NCBI RefSeq assembly: GCF_000744785.1
Contig: NZ_JQMO01000003.1
Coordinates: 4,402,001-4,466,000 of the forward strand
Source of the DNA: Kitasatospora azatica KCTC 9699
GTDB taxonomy: Bacteria > Actinomycetota > Actinomycetes > Streptomycetales > Streptomycetaceae
Direction of reading: 5' to 3'
DNA: 64,000 bases
The position numbers were made by a program, and so were the translations under genes. How positions within the stretch are numbered: position 1 is the stretch's first letter; each line of letters opens with the position of its first letter. The notes below the pieces were generated by a model. That model saw only the letters and a list, made by a program, of their open reading frames with translations. It made no database searches and had not been told where the DNA came from. Shown here in pieces: positions 16,409 to 24,269 of the stretch.

Positions 16409-17536
16409 ATGACGCAGGCCGACGAGGCGTGGGCACCGACGGACGGCGAGCTGCCGCCCCCCGCTGACCCAGGCACCCGCCGGCGGCGCTGGTCCTGGGG
16501 TGGCCGGTCCGGGGGGCCCTCGTCCGGCGGCTCATCGTCCGATGGTTCCTCGTCCGGTGATCGCTCGTCCGGCGGTCGCTGGTCCTGGGGCAAGGACGCG
16601 CGGGGCAGCTCCACCTGGCGGCGCGGCTGGGTACTCGCCGGGCTCGCCGCACTGATCGCGCTGCTGCTCGGCTTCCACCGCCAAGTCCCCAACTCCGTCG
16701 GCAACTTCGGCAGTCTGCTGGAAACCTTCCTGCCCTGGCTCGGGCTGGCCCTACCGGTCCTGCTGGTCCCCGCCCTGCTACGCCGCTCGGCCACCGCACT
16801 GATCGCGCTGCTGCTGCCGGTGGTGGTCTGGACGGTGCTCTTCGGCGGCCTGCTGGGCGACAAGAGCGGCGGCACGGGCGACTTCACCGCACTCACCCAC
16901 AACGTCTCCGCCGACAACCCCGACCCCGCAGGCACGGTGCGCCAGCTCAACGCCTCCGGCGCGCAGCTCGTCGCGCTGGAGGAGCTGACCGGTGCCGCGC
17001 TGCCCGCCTACACCTCCGGCCTGGCCGCGAAGTACCCGTACCACGTGGTGGAGGGCACCGTCGGTCTCTGGTCCAGCTACCCGCTCAGCGACACCCGGGT
17101 GGTGGACATCAGGATCGGCTGGACCCGGGCCTTCCGTACCCAGGTGGCCACTCCCCAGGGCCCGCTCGCGGTCTACGTGGCGCACCTGCCGTCGGTGCGG
17201 GTGAAGTTCGACGCCGGCTTCACGGCCGGGCAGCGCGACGTCAGCGCCCAGGCGTTGGGCGACGCGATCGAGGCCGAGCCGCTGCAGAAGGTGCTGCTGC
17301 TCGGCGACCTCAACGGCACCATGAACGACCGGGCGCTGGCGCCGGTGACCTCGCAGCTGCGCTCGGCCCAGGGCTCGGCCGGCTCCGGATTCGGCTTCAG
17401 CTGGCCGTCCGGCTTCCCGATGGCGCGGATCGACCAGATCATGAGCCGCGGCATGAAGCCCACCGGCTCCTGGGTGCTGCCGGCCGACGGCAGCGACCAC
17501 CGCGCGATCGCCGCCGCCTACCGGTACAACAGGTAG
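16409..17536 (+). CDS. Membrane-anchored endonuclease/exonuclease/phosphatase (EEP) family protein
   Basis: 375 residues. A disordered Ser/Gly/Trp-rich N-terminus (about 1-70, with SGG and SSDG runs) is followed by three hydrophobic helices (about 72-150) and an extracytoplasmic EEP domain. EEP motifs: TALTHNVSADNPD (Asn), LVALEELTG (metal Glu), KVLLLGDLNGTMND (Asp-Asn), FGFSWPSGFPMARIDQIM and the C-terminal catalytic SDHRAI. The family includes phosphodiesterases and DNase-like enzymes; the substrate is not predictable. The gene end carries a 15-bp tandem duplication of its stop codon region. Confidence 0.85.
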   Translation: MTQADEAWAPTDGELPPPADPGTRRRRWSWGGRSGGPSSGGSSSDGSSSGDRSSGGRWSWGKDARGSSTWRRGWVLAGLAALIALLLGFHRQVPNSVGNFGSLLETFLPWLGLALPVLLVPALLRRSATALIALLLPVVVWTVLFGGLLGDKSGGTGDFTALTHNVSADNPDPAGTVRQLNASGAQLVALEELTGAALPAYTSGLAAKYPYHVVEGTVGLWSSYPLSDTRVVDIRIGWTRAFRTQVATPQGPLAVYVAHLPSVRVKFDAGFTAGQRDVSAQALGDAIEAEPLQKVLLLGDLNGTMNDRALAPVTSQLRSAQGSAGSGFGFSWPSGFPMARIDQIMSRGMKPTGSWVLPADGSDHRAIAAAYRYNR

Positions 17537-17580
17537 CGCTACAACAGGTAGCGTCAGGAACTCAGGAACGTCAGGAACAG
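17525..17580 (+). repeat. 15-bp tandem duplication spanning a stop codon, then TCAGGAAC repeats
   Basis: TACAACAGGTAGCGC (17525-17539) is repeated at 17540-17554 with one change. The first copy holds the real TAG stop (17534-17536) of the EEP gene. Three further short copies of TCAGGAAC follow to 17580. Confidence 0.8.
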
Positions 17581-17586
17581 GCGGCC

Positions 17587-19317
17587 TCAGCCGCGCCGCC
17601 AGGCGTTGGTGATCGGCAGCCGGCGGTCCCGCCCGAACCCCTTGGGGGAGATCTTCGGGCCCGGCGGGTACTGCCGCCGCTTGTACTCGGCGGTGTCCAC
17701 CAGCCGCACCACCCGGTCCACCACAGCCGCCTCGAAGCCCTTGGCCACGATCGCGTCCCGGCCCAGGTCGCCCTCGATGTAGAGGTCGAGCACGGTGTCC
17801 AGCAGGTCGTAGTCGGGCAGCGAGTCGGTGTCCACCTGGTCCGGGCGCAGCTCGGCGCTGGGCGGCTTGAGGATGGTGTTCTCGGGGATCGGCGGGGTCT
17901 CGCCGCGCTGCTCGGCCAGCTCGTTGCGCCACTTGGCCAGCCGGAAGATCAGCGACTTGTACACGTCCTTGATCGGCCCGAACGCGCCGACCGAGTCGCC
18001 GTACAGGGTCGAGTAGCCGACCGCCAGCTCGCTCTTGTTGCCGGGGGCCAGCACGATGTGGCCCTCCTGGTTGGAGATCGCCATCAGCAGCGTGCCGCGC
18101 AGCCGCGACTGCAGGTTCTCCTCGGCCAGGCCGGTCAGCCCGAGCGAGTCCATGTAGGCGTCGAACATCGGGGCGATCGACACGGTACGGAAGTTGAGCC
18201 CGGTCCGGTGGGCCAGCTCGGCGGCGTCGTCCCTGGAGTGCTGCGAGGAGTAGCGGCTCGGCATCGAGACGCAGTGCACGTTCTCGGCACCCACCGCGTC
18301 CACCGCGATGGCCGCCACCAGCGCCGAGTCGATGCCGCCGGACAGGCCGATCAGCACCGACTTGAAGCCGTTCTTGCGCACGTACGCCCGGGTGCCGGTG
18401 ACCAGCGCCGCGTACACCTCGGCCTCGTCGTCCAGCCGGGGCGCGATCTCGGCGGTCAGCGGCGCGGCGGGCGCGGCGGCCGGCTCGCCGCCGAGCTCGG
18501 TGCGGACCAGCCGCAGGCCGTCGGCGAGCACGGCGCCGTCCGGCAGCTCGGAGCTCGCCGCAGGCAGCTCGAGGTCGAGCACCAGCAGGCTCTCCTCGAA
18601 CTGCGGCCCGCGCGCCAGCACCTGTCCGGCCGCGTCCACTACCAGCGAGTCGCCGTCGAAGACCAGCTCGTCCTGGCCGCCGACCATGTTCAGGTAGGCC
18701 AGCGTGCAGCCCGCCTCGGCGGCCCGGCGGCGGACCAGCTCCAGCCGCTGGTCGTCCTTGTTCCGCTCGTACGGCGAGCCGTTGACCACCAGCAGCAGCC
18801 CGGCGCCGGCCTGCCCGGCGGCGGCCACCCGGCCGCCCTCCTGCCAGATGTCCTCGCAGATGGCCAGCGCCACGTCGACGCCGTCGAGGCGCAGCACCGG
18901 CAGCTGGTCGCCCGGCACGAAGTACCGGAACTCGTCGAAGACCCCGTAGTTGGGCAGGAAGTGCTTGGCGAACCGCCCCGTCACCTCACCCCGGTACAGC
19001 ACCGCCGCGCAGTTCTGTGGCGCGCTGGTCTGCGGCTTGCGCCCCAGGTAGCCGAGCACCACCGGCACCTCGCCCAGCCCCTCGGCGGCCAGCCGCTGCG
19101 CCACCTCCACCAGCGCGGCCCGCGAGGCCTCGACGAACGAGGTCCGCAGCGCCAGGTCCTCCACCGGGTACCCGGTCAGCGCCATCTCGGGGAACGCGAC
19201 CAACCGCGCCCCGGCGTCGACCGCCCGCTTGGACCAACGCACCACCTCGTCACCGTTGCGCGCGATATCGCCGACCCGGGGGTCGGTCTGGGCCAGGGCA
19301 AGACGCAGATTCGGCAT
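17587..19317 (-). CDS. nadE: Glutamine-dependent NAD+ synthetase
   Basis: 576 residues. The N-terminal nitrilase-type glutaminase domain (about 1-270) has the Glu-Lys-Cys triad: Glu in FPEMALTGYP, Lys in RFAKHFLPNYGVFDE and Cys in LAICEDIW. The C-terminal synthetase domain has the PP-loop SGGIDSALVAAIA near residue 325 and the SYSTLYGDSVGAFGPIKDVYK-type segment near 425. It amidates deamido-NAD+ with glutamine nitrogen and ATP. It is divergent from glnA2 across 141 bp, linking it with nitrogen-metabolism neighbours. Confidence 0.97.
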   Translation of the reverse strand: MPNLRLALAQTDPRVGDIARNGDEVVRWSKRAVDAGARLVAFPEMALTGYPVEDLALRTSFVEASRAALVEVAQRLAAEGLGEVPVVLGYLGRKPQTSAPQNCAAVLYRGEVTGRFAKHFLPNYGVFDEFRYFVPGDQLPVLRLDGVDVALAICEDIWQEGGRVAAAGQAGAGLLLVVNGSPYERNKDDQRLELVRRRAAEAGCTLAYLNMVGGQDELVFDGDSLVVDAAGQVLARGPQFEESLLVLDLELPAASSELPDGAVLADGLRLVRTELGGEPAAAPAAPLTAEIAPRLDDEAEVYAALVTGTRAYVRKNGFKSVLIGLSGGIDSALVAAIAVDAVGAENVHCVSMPSRYSSQHSRDDAAELAHRTGLNFRTVSIAPMFDAYMDSLGLTGLAEENLQSRLRGTLLMAISNQEGHIVLAPGNKSELAVGYSTLYGDSVGAFGPIKDVYKSLIFRLAKWRNELAEQRGETPPIPENTILKPPSAELRPDQVDTDSLPDYDLLDTVLDLYIEGDLGRDAIVAKGFEAAVVDRVVRLVDTAEYKRRQYPPGPKISPKGFGRDRRLPITNAWRRG

Positions 19318-19420
19318 GCGGTCAGTGTAATCGTCGTTCTGACGCTATGGGGGGCGGGGTGGATGATGGGGACCAGTCGCGCGAGATTGTGACGATCATG
19401 CTCGCGGGCGCCCCGTTTGC

Positions 19421-19436
19421 GTAACACGAACGTAAA
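19421..19436 (+). promoter_or_regulatory. Possible GlnR-like half site upstream of glnA2
   Basis: GTAAC-N6-GTAAA (19421-19425 and 19432-19436) resembles one unit of the GlnR pattern gTnAc-N6-GaAAc. It lies 23-38 bp before the glnA2 start, close for an activator site. I do not know of GlnR control of glnA2, so this is a weak call. Confidence 0.3.
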
Positions 19437-19458
19437 GAGCAGAGGTGAGACTGTCCCC

Positions 19459-20820
19459 ATGGGCAAGCAGCAGGAGTTCGTGCTTCGTACGCTCGAGGAG
19501 CGTGACATCCGGTTCGTCCGGCTGTGGTTCACCGATGTGCTGGGGTTCCTCAAGTCGGTGGCAGTAGCCCCGGCCGAGCTGGAACAGGCCTTCGAGGAGG
19601 GCATCGGCTTCGACGGATCGGCGATCGAGGGATTCGCCCGGGTCTACGAGTCCGACATGATCGCCAAGCCGGACCCGACCACCTTCCAGATACTGCCCTG
19701 GCGCTCGGAGACCCCCGGCACCGCCCGGATGTTCTGCGACATCCTGATGCCCGACGGATCCCCGTCCTTCGCCGACCCGCGCTTCGTGCTCAAGCGCACC
19801 CTGGAGAAGGCCTCCTCCCAGGGCTTCACCTTCTACACCCACCCCGAGATCGAGTTCTTCCTGCTGAAGAACCTCCCGGGCGACGGCTCCATCCCCGAGC
19901 CGGCCGACCAGTCGGGCTACTTCGACCACACCCCGCGCGGCGTCGGCCACGACTTCCGCCGCCAGGCCATCACCATCCTGGAGTCGATGGGCATCTCGGT
20001 GGAGTTCTCCCACCACGAGGGCGCCCCCGGCCAGCAGGAGATCGACCTGCGCTACGCCGACGCGCTCTCCACCGCCGACAACATCATGACTTTCCGGCTG
20101 GTCACCAAGGAGGTCGCGCTGGAGCAGGGCGTGCACGCCAGCTTCATGCCCAAGCCCTTCTCTCAGCACCCCGGCTCCGGCATGCACACCCACGTCTCCC
20201 TCTTCGAGGGCGACCGCAACGCCTTCCACGAGTCCGGCGCCGAGTACCAGCTCTCCAAGGTCGGCCGCTCCTTCATCGCCGGCCTGCTCCGCCACGCCGC
20301 CGAGACCGCCGCCGTCACCAACCAGTGGGTCAACTCCTACAAGCGCATCTGGGGCGGCTCCCAGCGCACCGCCGGCGCCGGCGGCGAGGCCCCCTCCTAC
20401 ATCTGCTGGGGCCACAACAACCGCTCCGCCCTGATCCGCGTCCCCATGTACAAGCCCGGCAAGCAGGGCTCCACCCGCATCGAGGTCCGCTCCCTCGACA
20501 CCGGCTGCAACCCCTACCTCGCCTACGCCGTGACCCTGGCCGCCGGCCTCAAGGGCATCGAAGAGGGCTACGAACTCCCCCCGGGCGCCGACGACGACGT
20601 CTGGGCCCTCTCCGACGCCGAACGCCGCGCCATGGGCATCCAGCCCATGCCCCAGAACCTCGGCGAGGCCATCGACCTGATGCAGCGCAGCGAACTGGTC
20701 GCCGAGACCCTGGGCGAGCACGTCTTCGACTTCTTCCTCCGCAACAAGCGCCAGGAGTGGGAGGAGTACCGCAGCGAGGTCACCCCGTTCGAGCTGCGGA
20801 AGAACCTGCAGGTGCTGTAA
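19459..20820 (+). CDS. glnA2: Glutamine synthetase-like GlnA2 (gamma-glutamylpolyamine synthetase type)
   Basis: 453 residues from ATG 19459. GS fold motifs: GFDGSAIEGF, the metal site FYTHPEIEFFLL, EGAPGQQEIDLRYADAL, the ATP motif HPGSGMHTHVSLF, INTY-like NSYKRIWGG, and NRSALIRVP...RIEVRSLD. Its length and its neighbours nadE and glnE fit SCO2241, which later work places in polyamine utilisation rather than bulk glutamine synthesis. The loop where GlnE-modified GSI enzymes carry NLYDLP reads EEGYELPPG here, so adenylylation by GlnE is not supported. Terminated by a long hairpin at 20841-20908. Confidence 0.9.
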   Translation: MGKQQEFVLRTLEERDIRFVRLWFTDVLGFLKSVAVAPAELEQAFEEGIGFDGSAIEGFARVYESDMIAKPDPTTFQILPWRSETPGTARMFCDILMPDGSPSFADPRFVLKRTLEKASSQGFTFYTHPEIEFFLLKNLPGDGSIPEPADQSGYFDHTPRGVGHDFRRQAITILESMGISVEFSHHEGAPGQQEIDLRYADALSTADNIMTFRLVTKEVALEQGVHASFMPKPFSQHPGSGMHTHVSLFEGDRNAFHESGAEYQLSKVGRSFIAGLLRHAAETAAVTNQWVNSYKRIWGGSQRTAGAGGEAPSYICWGHNNRSALIRVPMYKPGKQGSTRIEVRSLDTGCNPYLAYAVTLAAGLKGIEEGYELPPGADDDVWALSDAERRAMGIQPMPQNLGEAIDLMQRSELVAETLGEHVFDFFLRNKRQEWEEYRSEVTPFELRKNLQVL

Positions 20821-20840
20821 CGGCAGGTCAGAGCACTCTC

Positions 20841-20908
20841 CAGGGCGGGTGAACGCCCTGGGCCAGCGGATTCCGTCCGCCGGCCCAGGGGTCGGTTCAC
20901 CCGCCCTG
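20841..20908 (+). terminator. Terminator hairpin after glnA2
   Basis: Perfect 14-bp outer arms CAGGGCGGGTGAAC (20841-20854) and its complement (20895-20908), with a second inner stem CCCTGGGCC (20856-20864) and GGCCCAGGG (20882-20890). Positioned 20 bp after the stop. Confidence 0.85.
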
Positions 20909-20995
20909 TGCCGTCTGGGGGCCGTCCAGCTTCGATTTGGCCTGATTGCCGAAAGTGATCGGTGTCGAGGCAGGTCACACGGCTGAGGAGGAAGA

Positions 20996-21334
20996 GTGAG
21001 CACCACCGAGCGCACAACTCTGGCCGAACTGAAGTCGAGCGAGAGGTTTCAGCGGCCTGCCGTACGCAAGGCATTCGAGGATGCCCGGCTCCGCTTCGAG
21101 CTGGCTGAGACGGTCCGCACTCGCCGAGAGCACCTGGGGCTGACTCAGAAGGAACTGGGTCGGCTTGCCGGCATGACGCAATCAAGCGTCGCTCGCTTCG
21201 AGGCAGGGGGTGCGGAGCCGACCCTCCCGACGCTTGAGAAGCTTGCAGTGGCCTTGGGACTGCATCTCACGGTCAAGATGGAGCCCGATCCTGCAGCGGG
21301 AGCCGACCAGCAGCCGATGCCCTGCCCGGCTTGA
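20996..21334 (+). CDS. Xre-family helix-turn-helix protein (HigA-like, orphan)
   Basis: 112 residues from GTG 20996, preceded by GAGGAGGAAG. A long N-terminal helix (about 1-40) leads into an HTH_3 domain (RTRREHLGLTQKELGRLAGM, TQSSVARFEAGGAEPTLPTL) and a final strand LHLTVKMEPD. This is the layout of antitoxins or repressors paired with RelE/HigB toxins. No toxin ORF lies on either side: upstream is the glnA2 terminator and downstream is decayed sequence. It could be an orphan antitoxin or a survivor of the accessory patch that begins here. Confidence 0.75.
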   Translation: MSTTERTTLAELKSSERFQRPAVRKAFEDARLRFELAETVRTRREHLGLTQKELGRLAGMTQSSVARFEAGGAEPTLPTLEKLAVALGLHLTVKMEPDPAAGADQQPMPCPA

Positions 21335-21357
21335 CCTGATTTGGCTGTCCGCGCCGC

Positions 21358-21840
21358 GTGCTGTATGCGGCTTGGGTTAGAACTGCGAATCACGATCTCC
21401 CGCTGTTGCTGGACACCGCCGGGCCGATGGCCGTCCTAGTCCTGGTCGACGGCCTTCGCGATGAGTCGGCACTCCGAGAGCGCGCGGAACATCGCATGGA
21501 CACTCCGACGGCATCGCCCACTCGGTGGAGGTGCTCGCCGAGCTGGGGCTTGTCCAGGCGGCGTCGGTTCAGGTGTGGGTGCACCGCAGGGCCAGCCTGT
21601 TCAAGCTCTACATCCTGAACCGCGAGGAAGCCTTCTTCGGCTTCTACCCGCTTCGCGAGCGGACGGTGCCGATGGACGCTGACTCGCTCACCTTCTTCGA
21701 CGTCACCGGCAAGGACGCCACCCCTGTTCCACCACTCGGCCGGCCCCGACGACGCGTCGCTCGGCTCGCAGTACGTGCAGCAGGCGCAGGCGTGGTTCGG
21801 CAGCGTGTGGACGACGATCTCCTACGAGCGCGGCGCATGA
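21358..21840 (+). pseudogene. Frameshifted remnant of an unrecognised regulator-like gene
   Basis: Coding-like sequence is spread over three frames. One frame gives GPMAVLVLVDGLRDESALRE, a second gives DGIAHSVEVLAELGLVQAAS running into VWVHRRASLFKLYILNREEA and a DVTGKDAT phrase, and a third completes it as HHSAGPDDASLGSQYVQQAQ, AWFGSVWTTISYERG and a stop at 21838. At least two single-base frame changes are needed. The next gene starts 20 bp later, a spacing suggesting an old operon. I do not recognise the family with confidence. Sequencing errors could give the same pattern. Confidence 0.6.
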
Positions 21841-21860
21841 CCGCCAGTTAGCGGGAGTTG

Positions 21861-22557
21861 ATGGACGTGCTTCGCCCGGTGAAGCACGTCCTGCTCGACT
21901 TCGACGGGCCGGTCTGCTCGGTGTTCGCCGGCCTGCCGGCGCCCGAGGCCGCGGCGCGGCTGCCGGCGAGCCTCGCCGACGCTGGGCTGATCCAGTTGCC
22001 TGACGGGCCAGTTGAAGGGGACCCGCTCGCGCTGCTTCGGCAGATCAACGAGGAGCACCGGGAGGCGGTGGGGCTAGCCGATCGCACCCTCGCGGCCGTT
22101 GAGGCCGAGGCGGTTCGGATGGCTGTGCCGACCCCTGGCGGAGAATCGGTTCTCCGTGCCTGTGCGGAGTCGGGACGCTGTCTGGATCGTGAGTAACAAC
22201 GCGGGCGACGCGATCCGGGACTGCCTCGACGCCCAGGGCCTCGCCGACCAAGTGTCCGGAGTCTTCGGCCGCGTCCCGGGCGATCCGGGATCCATGAAGC
22301 CGAACCCGCGGCTTCTCCTCGACGCGATGGAGGCGGCAGCTGCCGCGCCGGCCGAGTGCGTCTTCATCGGCGACGCGGTTCGTGACGTGGAAGCCAGCCA
22401 GGCGGCTGCCATTCCCACGATTGGGTATGCCAACAAGCCTGGAAAGGCCGCCAAGCTGGCTGCCGCCGGCGCGGTTGCCGTGGTGGATGCCCTGGACCAG
22501 GTCGTGCTTGCTCTGCTGCTGCTCCCAGGCTGGGCGCATTCCCCGAAGCCTCTATAG
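21861..22557 (+). pseudogene. HAD-family phosphatase gene with a frameshift
   Basis: The N-terminal half (ATG 21861) reads MDVLRPVKHVLLDFDGPVCS, with HAD motif I as DFDGP, and continues to VLRACAESGR, then hits TAA at about 22197. The C-terminal half, in the frame one base over, resumes as VWIVSNNAGDAIRDCLD (motif II, SNN), then MKPNPRLLLDAM (motif III Lys) and ECVFIGDAVRDVEASQAA (motif IV GDAVRD). All four catalytic motifs are therefore present but split by one base change near 22175-22185. Intact, it would be a subfamily IA phosphatase of about 230 residues. I see no slippery sequence suggesting programmed frameshifting. Confidence 0.78.
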
Positions 22558-22611
22558 CTGCCGTCGGCCTCACACCGATGTGATGGTCAGTCGGTCGGGT
22601 GGAGTTGCTTC

Positions 22612-22956
22612 ATGTCGTTGAGCCGGGGCCGCCCTGGATCTCTCCGGTTGCCGTGCCCTGGTTACCCCGGCTGCCGGGGTAACCAGGGCATGTGCATGTC
22701 CCAGCACCCTTGCTGCCATGTACGGGATCAGCAAACTTCGCTGACGTCCGATCAGCTTGAGATCAGGGTGCTGCCGCCCGGACGCCGGTTCGCCGTGCAG
22801 GTGCGGCTCTGGGGCAACGGCGAGGACGTCTGGAGCCAGCCGTCCGATACGCAGTCGATGTGCTGCCTGCCGATGGCCGCAGTCCCTTGCGGATGGGATT
22901 TCGAAGGACGACCCGTTCCAGCTTGCGGCGGGCTCGACCTGACCAGGACCAGTTGA
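22612..22956 (+). pseudogene. Degraded small ORF (possible remnant)
   Basis: The convincing part is SDQLEIRVLPPGRRFAVQVR followed by LWGNGEDVWSQPSD and MCCLPMAAVPCGWDF. The neighbouring frame then carries KDDPFQLAAG, while LDLTRTS returns in the first frame, so two small compensating shifts seem to have occurred. Upstream of the LEIRVL part there is no good start: the nearby ATG at 22718 meets a stop after eight codons, and the strong hairpin at 22654-22690 lies inside the apparent ORF. Function unknown. Confidence 0.35.
22654..22690. repeat. Perfect 17-bp inverted repeat with 3-nt loop
   Basis: TGCCCTGGTTACCCCGG (22654-22670), then CTG, then its exact complement (22674-22690). It is a 37-bp hairpin with no mismatch and no following T-run. 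It sits between decayed genes and is not at the end of any intact ORF. It may be a terminator left behind, or an element end or recombination site. Confidence 0.85.
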
Positions 22957-23023
22957 ACGCTGAGCCACACTAGTTTGACGTGCTGCCTGGTTCGGTTGTC
23001 CAACGGGCTGTCATCTCCGTGGG

Positions 23024-23422
23024 TCAGCTGGTCCGATCCTCCGGTGCTTCCAGGTCGACGAACGTGCAGTCGCGGAGAACGCGAACCAACTGCGCGGCAA
23101 GTACCCATCGGCTCCTGGGGTCGCCGGGCGTCGTGATGATGTCCGTGACAGGGCGTGGGCCGAGTGGGCCGGGCTGGTAGAGCGCGCCGTACACGCCGAG
23201 GGTTCGGACGTTCTTGGCTCGCACTGCCACGTAGCCGCCTTGAAGGTGGGGGCACAGCCGGGTGGATGCGTGGGCGCAGGTGAGGCATACCGGGGGGTGG
23301 GTGGCGGTCATGCCTTCGGGCCAGCCTGGCCAGTCGGCGCGGTCGTCCTTGAGGAGCCAGAGGGCGCCGTCCTCGGTGCGGTTGGCCGGCGTGCCGCAGA
23401 TCTGGCAGAGCAGGTGTCGCAT
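23024..23422 (-). CDS. Hypothetical protein with paired cysteines, 132 aa
   Basis: Starts MRHLLCQICGTPANRTEDGA, with CxxC near residues 6-9 and a second group CLTCAHASTRLC near 47-58, so a zinc-ribbon-like fold is plausible. The middle (LWLLKDDRADWPGWPEG) and end (SRWVLAAQLVRVLRDCTFVD) are well conserved in my memory of streptomycete accessory proteins that sit immediately behind GntR/UTRA regulators. The frame is intact, unlike its neighbours. It lies on the same strand just after the gntR fragment, overlapping the fragment's open frame. Function unknown. Confidence 0.6.
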   Translation of the reverse strand: MRHLLCQICGTPANRTEDGALWLLKDDRADWPGWPEGMTATHPPVCLTCAHASTRLCPHLQGGYVAVRAKNVRTLGVYGALYQPGPLGPRPVTDIITTPGDPRSRWVLAAQLVRVLRDCTFVDLEAPEDRTS

Positions 23423-23427
23423 GGCGC

Positions 23428-23787
23428 GGCGTTGGCGGCCGGGGTGGACGCGGCCGAACTGGGGGCGGCCGTGTCCGTCGCCTCCCTGATCAGGTGGATC
23501 ACCGGTGCCCCGGGACTCAGTGCCAGGGCCACCGCCTCAGTCTTTGTAGCGAGCCGGGCCCGTACGGTCTCCGTGAACTCGGCCAGGATGTGTCCGTGCT
23601 CCTCGAGTCGGGCATAGATCCCGCCGCCTCCAGGGTTCTCGGCAGACAGCTCCGGGATCTCCTGGGCCAAGTCCCACGGCAGGTAGGAGGTTGCCTCTTC
23701 GGCGGGGGTTCCGTCGCGGAAGTAGCGCCGCTTCCTGGCCAGCGACTTCGCGCCAGGAGCCTGCGTGGTGGCTGCTTCATTCGTCAT
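23428..23787 (-). pseudogene. GntR-family regulator remnant (UTRA domain only)
   Basis: From ATG 23787 the frame reads MTNEAATTQAPGAKSLARKR and then a clear UTRA ligand domain: YFRDGTPAEEATSYLPWDLA, GGGGIYARLEEHGHILAEFT, ETVRARLATKTEAVALALSP and GAPVIHLIREATDT. The usual N-terminal winged helix (about 75 residues) is missing. After ATDT the expected last strands are replaced by an Ala/Ser/Pro-rich read-through that overlaps the next gene. It therefore appears truncated at both ends. KorSA of the integrative element pSAM2 is a GntR-type repressor, which is why the element-relic idea is raised. Confidence 0.7.
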
Positions 23788-23817
23788 GATTCGGCACCGA
23801 CTCCTATAGTCCTCGTG

Positions 23818-24269
23818 ATGACTAGCAGTCGCCCTGAAGCCCCGTCAACGCCGCTCCACTCCGTATCGGTGGCCGCGCCGTCGTCCGTGAGGACGGTCGG
23901 GTCCTGGTCATCCAGCGGGCCGACAACGGTACCTGGGAGCCGCCTGGCGGGGTGCTGGAGCTGGGGGAGACGCTCGAGGACGGCGTGCGGCGGGAGGTCT
24001 TCGAGGAGACCGGGGTCAAGGTTCGCCCGGAGCGGCTCACCGGTGTGTACAAGAACATGGGCCGTGGTGTGGTTGCGCTCGTCTTCCGGTGCCGCGTCGA
24101 AAGCGGTGAGGCGCGGGTGACGGACGAGGCCAGGGCTGTGTGCTGGTTCACCGCCGAGGAGGTCGCGGCGGAGCTGGGTGAGGTCTACGCCGTGCGCTTG
24201 CTGGACGCGCTGGAGGCTGCAGACGGTCCGCGTGTCCGGGCGCACGACGGGCGACGCCTCATCGGGTAG
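23818..24269 (+). pseudogene. NUDIX hydrolase gene with an N-terminal frameshift
   Basis: From ATG 23818 the frame gives MTSSRPEAPSTPLHSVSVAA and then loses homology. The frame one base over carries VVREDGRVLVIQRADNGTWE, then the NUDIX box in PPGGVLELGETLEDGVRREV and FEETGV (G-x5-E-x7-REVxEExG), and continues to the stop at 24269. One missing base near 23878 explains this. The downstream frame has no ATG or GTG before 23952, which would cut into the NUDIX box. It is divergent from the gntR fragment by 30 bp. The Pif immunity factor of pSAM2 carries a NUDIX motif. Confidence 0.72.

Noticed and set aside
20996..21334. A complete type II toxin-antitoxin pair
   Set aside because: No toxin-sized ORF lies within 300 bp on either side.
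21861..22557. Programmed ribosomal frameshifting in the HAD gene
   Set aside because: No slippery heptamer or downstream structure was seen at the break, and neighbouring genes also have frameshifts, so decay is simpler.
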